A stretch of 64,000 nucleotides of DNA from Sulfurihydrogenibium subterraneum DSM 15120 (lineage in GTDB: Bacteria; Aquificota; Aquificia; Aquificales; Hydrogenothermaceae): NCBI RefSeq assembly GCF_000619805.1, contig NZ_JHUV01000010.1, forward strand, positions 1 through 64,000. The letters run 5' to 3'. Under the pieces are notes generated by a model. The model was not told the origin of the DNA. It worked only from the letters and a program-made list of their open reading frames with translations, and made no database searches. Shown in pieces: positions 51,386-64,000 of the stretch; position 1 is the first letter of the stretch; each line of letters opens with the position of its first letter. The position numbers and the translations under genes are program-made.

Positions 51386-52156
51386 AAAAGTATATATGTG
51401 AGATAGCTTCGGAATTATTTGAAATATTCTTAGTAGAACTAAATGGATACGGTGTTGAAATTTTAAACAAAGATGAAAATTTAACACTTTTTGCAATTTA
51501 TGATTATGATAAAGAAACTATACTCAATATTTTTGAAGATTTAGGCAGTGGAAAAATAGTTTTAGAAGAAGAGATAAAAGAAGAAGACTGGGAAGAAAAG
51601 TGGAAAGAAAACTTTAAAACTATAGAAATTCCACCTTTTATAGTAATTCCTGAGTGGGAAGTCTATCAAGGAAATGATTTAATTCCTATAAAATTAAAAA
51701 TAGCTATGGCTTTTGGAACAGGACTACACCCTTCTACTCAGATTATGCTATCTTTAATCCCAAAGTATGTGTCCCAAGGAGATAAAGTTATTGATGTTGG
51801 ATGTGGAACAGGAATTTTGTCTATAGCTTCAGCAAAACTTGGAGCAGAAGTAGATGCAATAGATATAGAGAAGGAAGCTGTAGAAGAGTGTAAGATAAAC
51901 AGCTGGGAGAATGAGGTAAAAGTAAACTGCTGGCAAGCAAGTATAGAAGATATTAAAAACAGCTATGATATTGTATTGTCAAATCTTCAAATGGAGATTT
52001 TTGATAAGTACTTTGATAGACTAAAAAATCTGTTTAAAAAATACTGGTTAATCTCTGGAATATTTAAGGACGAAAAAGATAAAATATTAAAGATGGCTGA
52101 AGATAATGGGTTAGAGGTTGTTGAGATAAAATCAAAACCAGAAGAAGGAAAGCCCG

Positions 52157-55564
<3,408 letters not shown>

Positions 55565-55608
55565 AAATTTTTAAAAGTTTTTCGATACTGTAATGAAAGG
55601 GGAAAGAT

Positions 55609-56502
55609 ATGTTAGAATTTACAGGAGAAAGATATATTCCAGATTTGAAAGAAGCACAGATAAGCTATGAGCACTGGCACAGATACCTTTATGCATCTTA
55701 CTTTGCCAAAGACAAAGTCGTATTAGATATAGCTTGTGGTGAAGGTTATGGTTCTGATTTTCTATCTAACTATGCAAATAAAGTTATAGGTGTTGATATT
55801 GATAAAAATAGTATAAATCATGCAAAGAGTAAGTATAAAAAAGAAAATTTAGAGTTTATGACTGGTAGTGTATCAAATATTCCAATAGAAGGAAGTAAAA
55901 TATTTGATGTTATAGTCTCTTTTGAAACAATAGAGCATGTAGATGAAGAAACCCAAAGTATGTTTATACAGGAAGTTAAAAGATTGTTAAAAGAAGACGG
56001 TATTTTTATTGTTTCTACGCCTAATAAAGAAGTCTATACAGATAAAACTGGTTTTAAAAATCCTTTCCATATAAAAGAATTTTATATAGATGAGTTCAAA
56101 GAATTTTTAAAAACATACTTTAAAAATGTTAAACTTTTGGGTCAAAAAGTATATCCAGTATCTTATATATGGGATATGGAAGAAAAAAACAACACTTTAA
56201 AAGAATACAAAATAGAATTAAACGAAAATGGCTTTCGCCCTACTAATAAACCTAAGGAAGTTTTACTTGTAATTGCTATTTGTTCTGACCAAGAAATCTT
56301 AGAAAATCACAACTCTATTTTAGTAGATTTAAACGAAACTTTAACAACCAAACTAATTAAAGAGTATCTTGATTTGTTACACAGATTAGATTTAGAAAGA
56401 AAAGTCATAAATAAACTAAACGAAAAAATAGCTTTCTTGGAAAATAAAATAAACAGACTTGCAGAAAAAATAAGGCAAAAAAAGAAAGATGATAGAGAGT
56501 AA
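55609..56502 (+). CDS. Class I SAM methyltransferase, glycan-cluster type
   Basis: 297 aa. Methyltransferase core (about residues 35-160): VVLDIACGEGYGSDFLSNYA, VIGVDIDKNSINHAKSKY, FDVIVSFETIEHVDEE and RLLKEDGIFIVSTPNKEVY. The C-terminal 60 residues form a coiled coil (LDLERKVINKLNEKIAFLEN, KINRLAEKIRQKKKDDRE). Such proteins are common in polysaccharide and glycoprotein clusters; the three following genes are glycosyltransferase-like. AAAGGGG lies about 8 nt before the ATG. Acceptor unknown. Confidence 0.83.
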   Translation: MLEFTGERYIPDLKEAQISYEHWHRYLYASYFAKDKVVLDIACGEGYGSDFLSNYANKVIGVDIDKNSINHAKSKYKKENLEFMTGSVSNIPIEGSKIFDVIVSFETIEHVDEETQSMFIQEVKRLLKEDGIFIVSTPNKEVYTDKTGFKNPFHIKEFYIDEFKEFLKTYFKNVKLLGQKVYPVSYIWDMEEKNNTLKEYKIELNENGFRPTNKPKEVLLVIAICSDQEILENHNSILVDLNETLTTKLIKEYLDLLHRLDLERKVINKLNEKIAFLENKINRLAEKIRQKKKDDRE

Positions 56503-56532
56503 AATCTGAGTTATAAATATGGAGCTTCCAAG

Positions 56533-59469
56533 ATGAAAAACATACCTAAAGTATCCGTGTTAATACCTACCTATAATAGACCTTACTTCTTAGAGCAAGC
56601 TTTAGAGAGTGTTATAAATCAGACTTTAAAACCTTATGAGTGTATCGTTGCAGATGATAGCTCAAATCCTACAGAAAGTCAAAAGAATTATGAAGTTGTT
56701 AAAAAGTTTTCAGAAAAGTATCCTTTCGTAATTTATCACAAAAATGAGAAAAATTTGGGACCTGCAGGAAATTACAAAAACCTTTTTAACCTTGCGTCAG
56801 GAGATTTTATCCACTTTCTTGGAGATGATGATATTTTAAGTCCTATTACTTTAGAGCTTTTAGTCAAACCTTTAATAGAAGACCCAGAGGTTAAAGTATC
56901 AGCAGGAAAAACTTTATTTGTAGATGAAGATTTAAATATTGTTAATTCAAATATGTTTATAAATCATTATAAAATGCAGCGAAAATACTTTAAGAATAAA
57001 AAAGTAAATGGTAAAGAGTTTATAGAGGACAGTTTGAAACATTTAATCAACTCGTTAGGGTCTTTTTCTGGTTTTATGTTTAGAAAGAAAGACGTAAGTT
57101 TTGAGCTTTTTAAACATGAAGATTTTGAGTTTGTAGCAAATGCAGATTGGTTTCTATGGATGAGTTTGGCAAAAGATGGATACCTATATTTGTATAACTT
57201 TTTTACAAACATGTTTAGAGTTCATCCAAGTCAAGATAATTTACAAATAAGTACTCAAGAAAAAGGACGAAGGGAAATCTTATATTTTTTATCTTTAAAG
57301 TTTTTAGATTACCTGAAAGTAGATAAAGATAAAGTAAATAGAAAAGCTAACGTAGAAGAAGTTATATTTGGAACTTATTTTTATTATAAACCTATTCTTG
57401 AAAGAGTCTTAGACTTTTACAAACAAAACTTTCTTAAAGATGTACAAGATTTAAGTTTAACAAGAGCTGGATTTAGTATAATCATTATAACCTACAACTC
57501 AAGTCAGACTATACTAAACTGTTTAGAATCTATAAAAAGTAGCCTTTTAACTGCTCAAGACGAGATAATAATTTTTGATAATAACTCAAAAGATAACACT
57601 GTAGAATTAGTAGAAAACTTTAAAGAAGCAAATAAACAGATTAATATTAAACTGATTAAAAACCCAGAAAATATAGGATACTCAAGAGCTATAAACAGAG
57701 CTGTAGATTTATCTCAAAATCAATACCTTGTTTTTCTAAACCCTGACACAGAAGTTATATCTAAAGACTGGTTAAATCAGTTTTACAAAGTTTTAAAAAA
57801 TAAAAATGTTGGTATGGTAGGAGCTGTATCTGACGTTGCATTTTACAAAAATAAAGTATCTACATACACAAACCTTTTAGGAATATTAGATGACCAAACA
57901 CTTGAAAAACATTTAAAGCTGTTTTATTCTGGTAAAAAAATAAAAACTGATTCACTATCAGGATTTTGTATAGGAATAAGAAAAGATACTTTTTATAATC
58001 TTGGAAAGTTTGATGAAGACCTAATTTTAGGTTTTGATGATTTTGATTTTTCTTTAAAAATGCAAAATTCTGATTTAAAACAGATAGTTTTACCCTCTGT
58101 TTATATAAAGCATTACGATCATAAATCCTTTGAAACAGATAAAGAAAATGCAGAGAATTTAAATAAAATCAGTTTATACAACTTTATAAAAAAACTCATA
58201 AAAACGTATGGATACGGCAACGTTCCAACACCTTTTGATTTATTTTTAAAAAAAGATAAGGTAAAAAATGCACCTTTTTACCCATTTCCTTTATCAGAAG
58301 GAAGATACAGGTTTGTTTTTGACTTCTTTAATGAAGGTAAAGATAAAAACTTTTTTAAAGAAAAAGCAAAAATAATCAAAAGAAAACCTTACATAACAAT
58401 CATAACGGTAAATTACTTCTCTTCTGATTATTTAGAAAAGCTCTCAAAATCTATAGTAGAAAATCCTTATCCAAATATAAATTTTGTAGTGGTTGACAAC
58501 TCAGAAAATGAGGAAGAGTATGAAAAGTTAAAGCTAATTCTTGAAACTACTTTTAAATTTAAAGATGAAAATACTAAAAAGTATTTCCTAATAAAAAACA
58601 AAAATACAGGTTATGCAGGTGGTAATAACCTTGGAGTAGATTTTGTAAAACAAAATCTTCCTGAAACAGAGTATATTTGGATATTAAACCCTGATACTAT
58701 TTTATCCCAAAATGCACCTTTAGAGCTTTTAAGGACTGTCGAATACACAAATGCTGACGTTGCTACTTGTAAGATTTTAATGTATGAGAATGACAATGTC
58801 CAATATGACGGAGTAAGAGTTTACATTAATGGTCTTGAAAATCATAAAGATTATGGTCTTTTTAGACCTTTTGCTTTAAGCGGTTCAAATATTTTTATAA
58901 AAAATCAGGCATTAGAAAAACTTCCAAGACCTTTATTTAATGAAGAATACTTTTTATACTTTGAAGATAATGAGTTGTTTATAGAAATGCAGAAAAGAGC
59001 TGTAAAAGTTATATACACCCCATTTACATTCATAAGACATAAAGTAGGAGCTTCTACACAAGGGTATTACTATAATCCTGTAAGCTACTATTATATATGC
59101 AGAAATCAGTTATACATTTACGATAAGTATGAAAAAGATAAAATTGTCAATTATCGGAGAGTAATGGACTATCTTATTGAAACAGCTAAAAATTCAATAG
59201 TTTTAGAGGATAATTACTCACTTAGCTTTTTAAAGGCTGTTTATGACTACTATAAAAGTATAAAAGGTAAGCAAGTAACTATTTTTTTAGACAAAAATGC
59301 TGTAAAAGAAAAATTAAAACAATTAGAAGAGTCTTCTTTGAAAGAAATAAATTTAGATGCTAAAATAGAATACCTATTTTTAAAAGCATATTTAAAACCT
59401 AAAAATCTCAAAGCTATGTTAAAATTTGTAGAGGAAGTTTTAAAAAAGAAATATCTAAAGTTTATATAA
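56533..59469 (+). CDS. Large glycosyltransferase with three GT2-like domains
   Basis: 978 aa. Three GT-A modules: domain 1 begins KVSVLIPTYNRPYFLEQALE (about residue 5) with HFLGDDDILSP; domain 2 begins GFSIIIITYNSSQTILNC (about 314) with YLVFLNPDTEVIS; domain 3 begins YITIITVNYFSSDYLEKL (about 618) with YIWILNPDTILSQ. All three keep an Asp-rich metal site. Domains 2 and 3 look like rhamnosyl-transferase-type GT2. It could build a repeating or branched glycan by itself. Between the methyltransferase and GT/TPR genes; probably cell-surface polysaccharide, S-layer or flagellin glycosylation (inference). Confidence 0.87.
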   Translation: MKNIPKVSVLIPTYNRPYFLEQALESVINQTLKPYECIVADDSSNPTESQKNYEVVKKFSEKYPFVIYHKNEKNLGPAGNYKNLFNLASGDFIHFLGDDDILSPITLELLVKPLIEDPEVKVSAGKTLFVDEDLNIVNSNMFINHYKMQRKYFKNKKVNGKEFIEDSLKHLINSLGSFSGFMFRKKDVSFELFKHEDFEFVANADWFLWMSLAKDGYLYLYNFFTNMFRVHPSQDNLQISTQEKGRREILYFLSLKFLDYLKVDKDKVNRKANVEEVIFGTYFYYKPILERVLDFYKQNFLKDVQDLSLTRAGFSIIIITYNSSQTILNCLESIKSSLLTAQDEIIIFDNNSKDNTVELVENFKEANKQINIKLIKNPENIGYSRAINRAVDLSQNQYLVFLNPDTEVISKDWLNQFYKVLKNKNVGMVGAVSDVAFYKNKVSTYTNLLGILDDQTLEKHLKLFYSGKKIKTDSLSGFCIGIRKDTFYNLGKFDEDLILGFDDFDFSLKMQNSDLKQIVLPSVYIKHYDHKSFETDKENAENLNKISLYNFIKKLIKTYGYGNVPTPFDLFLKKDKVKNAPFYPFPLSEGRYRFVFDFFNEGKDKNFFKEKAKIIKRKPYITIITVNYFSSDYLEKLSKSIVENPYPNINFVVVDNSENEEEYEKLKLILETTFKFKDENTKKYFLIKNKNTGYAGGNNLGVDFVKQNLPETEYIWILNPDTILSQNAPLELLRTVEYTNADVATCKILMYENDNVQYDGVRVYINGLENHKDYGLFRPFALSGSNIFIKNQALEKLPRPLFNEEYFLYFEDNELFIEMQKRAVKVIYTPFTFIRHKVGASTQGYYYNPVSYYYICRNQLYIYDKYEKDKIVNYRRVMDYLIETAKNSIVLEDNYSLSFLKAVYDYYKSIKGKQVTIFLDKNAVKEKLKQLEESSLKEINLDAKIEYLFLKAYLKPKNLKAMLKFVEEVLKKKYLKFI

Positions 59470-59482
59470 AGGGGGCTTTAAT

Positions 59483-60718
59483 ATGAAAATTACGCTTGGA
59501 ATTTTAAACACTATCAAAGGAGAAAATCCTGTTAGGGAAGAAGTTTTAGAAAGTATTCAGGACAATTTAGATTATTTTGACCAAATTATTTTCACAGGTA
59601 ATGAGAGTTTCTTTGAAGACTCAGAAATAGAAGCTGAGTGTCTAAACTTAGACACTGACAATAAAGCAGTAATGAGAAACGCTATTTTAGAAAATGCAAA
59701 AAATGAGTATATCTTCTGGATGTCTGATACAACTGTTTTAGAGTTTGATATGATTCCAGAGATGATGGAAAATTTTGAAAACTATGAAGATGTAGACATA
59801 GTATATCCCAATATGTCTATAGTGGATAATAGTGGATTAGAAACTCCTGTTATACTTCAAGACCTTTATAACAAAGAAACTGACTTGCTTATGAGTTTAA
59901 AGATTGAAAAATACTTTCCTGAGTATGGAATAATCACAAAAAAAGATTTATTCAACAAAACTGGAAAATTTGATGAAGAGTTTGAAGATTATGAATTTTA
60001 TAACTTTTTGTATCAGAATATAGACAACATCAGGTTAAAACTTGCAGAGTTTAACTACGTGGTTATTCATCATTCTGAATCTTTTATAGATACTTCTTTT
60101 AGAAGCTATGGGCTAAGAAAGGCTATAAAAAAATATCCTTTATCAAAATTTTTCCCTAAATTAAACTGGGAAAACGAAAATTTAGCGTTAGCTACAGCTT
60201 ATACATCTATAGGAGATGTTTTATCTGATTACTTAGACTACTATAACGCATCTCAACATTACAGACAAGCAGCTTTAAGCTTTCATAACAAAGTATCTCT
60301 GTTTAAGCTTGTAAATACATACTACAAGATGGGACTGTTTGATGAAGCTAAAAAGCTTTCTACTCAAGACCAAGGTTTTTCTGAAGATGAAATAAAAAAT
60401 TTGATTTATCAGATAGATAAAACACAAGAGTTAATAACAGCCATAGAAAAAGCGATAGAAGAAGGAAAACTTCAAGAGGTAATAGCCTCAATTAACGATG
60501 TAGCATCATTCTATTCAGGAGCTCCAATATACAACATCTTAGGAATTATAGAGTTTTACAGTGGTAATAAAGAAAATGCTTACAAATACTTTTACAAAGC
60601 TGCAACTATGAACCCTTTAGACGAAAACATTATCCATAACCTTACAGATATGGCTAACATGTTAGGTAAACAAGAAAAAGTTAAAGGACTGTTTAAAAGA
60701 TTACTTGGAGAAGTTTAA
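59483..60718 (+). CDS. GT-A-like protein with TPR repeats, degenerate metal site
   Basis: 411 aa. The N-terminal 200 residues have a GT2-like fold pattern (MKITLGILNTIKGENPV; DYFDQIIFTGNESFF; YIFWMSDTTVLEFDMIPEM), but the usual DxD is SDTT, so activity is doubtful. The C-terminal half is TPR-like helices (DYYNASQHYRQAALSFHNKV; YNILGIIEFYSGNKENAYKY). GGGGG lies about 8 nt before the ATG. Likely partner or acceptor-recognition protein for the neighbouring glycosyltransferases (inference). Confidence 0.7.
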   Translation: MKITLGILNTIKGENPVREEVLESIQDNLDYFDQIIFTGNESFFEDSEIEAECLNLDTDNKAVMRNAILENAKNEYIFWMSDTTVLEFDMIPEMMENFENYEDVDIVYPNMSIVDNSGLETPVILQDLYNKETDLLMSLKIEKYFPEYGIITKKDLFNKTGKFDEEFEDYEFYNFLYQNIDNIRLKLAEFNYVVIHHSESFIDTSFRSYGLRKAIKKYPLSKFFPKLNWENENLALATAYTSIGDVLSDYLDYYNASQHYRQAALSFHNKVSLFKLVNTYYKMGLFDEAKKLSTQDQGFSEDEIKNLIYQIDKTQELITAIEKAIEEGKLQEVIASINDVASFYSGAPIYNILGIIEFYSGNKENAYKYFYKAATMNPLDENIIHNLTDMANMLGKQEKVKGLFKRLLGEV

Positions 60719-60726
60719 ATCTTAAT

Positions 60727-63474
<2,748 letters not shown>

Positions 63475-64000
63475 CTACTTTGTGTATATATCCGTAATAA
63501 ATTTTAACACTTTATCTTTTAAAGGTAAAACTTTCATAAATTTTTTCTTAAGTTTTTCAAACTGTTCTTTGTACTCTTGATACTCTGGTTCTTTTACTAA
63601 AAGTTCAAGCTGGTCTATTATGTCGTTTGCTTCTTTAAAGTTTTTCTTTTCAATAAGTTCTTCTACAGCTTCTATAAGTACAGGTACGTATTTAGGTTCT
63701 ATTTTTAGGTTGTAATCTATCTGAAGTCCTTTTATAAAGTTTTCAGCTGCTTGAACTTTTTTACCTTCGTTTAACTGTTTTTTTGCAAGTTCAAAGTAGT
63801 ACTTTGCTATATCTATAAAATACTGTATTTCTTCTGGAACAAGTATTACTGCTTTTTTAAGGTTTTCTATTGCATCTTCGTAAAGTCCAAGATGGGCTAA
63901 AGAGTGGGCTTTATAAACGTAAGCATCTACAAAGTACTTATTTTTTTCTATAACTTTGTTAAACTGTTCTATGGCTTGTTGATACTTTCTTGCGTTATAT
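63475..64000 (-). CDS. TPR-repeat protein, C-terminal part (runs off the window)
   Basis: Partial gene with stop TAG at 63475-63477 and no start inside the window; 174 codons are visible. Reading the minus strand gives tandem TPR-like helices such as NARKYQQAIEQF, NKYFVDAYVYKAHSLAHLG, LYEDAIENLKKAV and PEEIQYFIDIAKYYFELA. The end ...FEKLKKKFMKVLPLKDKV is basic. It lies 9 nt upstream of serS on the same strand. Function unknown; the missing N-terminus may define it. Confidence 0.75.
   Translation of the reverse strand, partial: YNARKYQQAIEQFNKVIEKNKYFVDAYVYKAHSLAHLGLYEDAIENLKKAVILVPEEIQYFIDIAKYYFELAKKQLNEGKKVQAAENFIKGLQIDYNLKIEPKYVPVLIEAVEELIEKKNFKEANDIIDQLELLVKEPEYQEYKEQFEKLKKKFMKVLPLKDKVLKFITDIYTK

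Overview
The window is AT-rich, densely packed bacterial chromosome. Its gene content suggests a thermophilic, chemolithoautotrophic member of the Aquificota, most likely a Sulfurihydrogenibium relative (Hydrogenothermaceae). This is an inference from sulfur-oxidation and respiration genes, BioW, HspR, superoxide reductase beside an SOD, an unusual bd-type oxidase and protein style; no database search was possible. Most genes lie in tight operons with overlapping stop and start codons. No rRNA or tRNA gene was seen.

Layout. 0.3-5.0 kb (+): pseudouridine synthase, lytic transglycosylase, riboflavin synthase, K+ channel and a small membrane protein. 5.0-8.2 kb (-): rsmD-coaD-lptE-holA-lptB. 8.2-11.2 kb (-): a bd-superfamily oxidase built from two membrane subunits that each end in a cytochrome c domain, plus a small membrane protein. 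11.3-19.3 kb (+): ubiX, a tyrosine recombinase, a P-type ATPase, trmI, proB, sppA and an A-type Fe-S carrier. 19.4-20.8 kb: a Tat-type SOD and a superoxide reductase, divergently transcribed. 20.9-25.8 kb: pepA, a FAD-only oxidoreductase and gyrA.

26-42 kb is the most distinctive part. First comes a sulfur operon: two-domain rhodanese, YeeE/YedE transporter, 45-aa membrane peptide, cysteine-less rhodanese, a NarG/DdhA-type molybdoenzyme alpha subunit, its four-cluster beta subunit, and a haem b gamma subunit fused to cytochrome c. A small secreted protein follows. It shares an unusual C-terminal PKAGxxxGCL tail with the cysteine-less rhodanese, and its gene shares a 19-bp upstream element with the operon. 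An IS982-like element with 25-bp flanking direct repeats separates this block from a second molybdoenzyme operon (PsrB-like, NrfD-like, catalytic subunit, TorD-like chaperone, polyferredoxin). The first operon has a well-formed sigma-54 promoter. I infer that the two enzymes handle periplasmic inorganic sulfur compounds and exchange electrons with cytochromes or quinones; the substrates are not determinable from sequence.

42.2-46.0 kb (-): panB, tsaC and a pimelate/biotin cluster (thioesterase, bioW, bioH-like, bioC) that joins two pimelate routes usually found separately. 46.1-46.2 kb holds two degenerate CRISPR-like repeats. 46.2-49.6 kb (-): murD-ftsW-murG. 49.8-55.6 kb (+): dnaJ-hspR-prmA-deoC-ligA and a phosphoribosyltransferase. 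55.6-62.2 kb (+): a glycan cluster (methyltransferase, a three-domain glycosyltransferase, two GT/TPR proteins). 62.2-64 kb (-): serS and a partial TPR gene running off the window.
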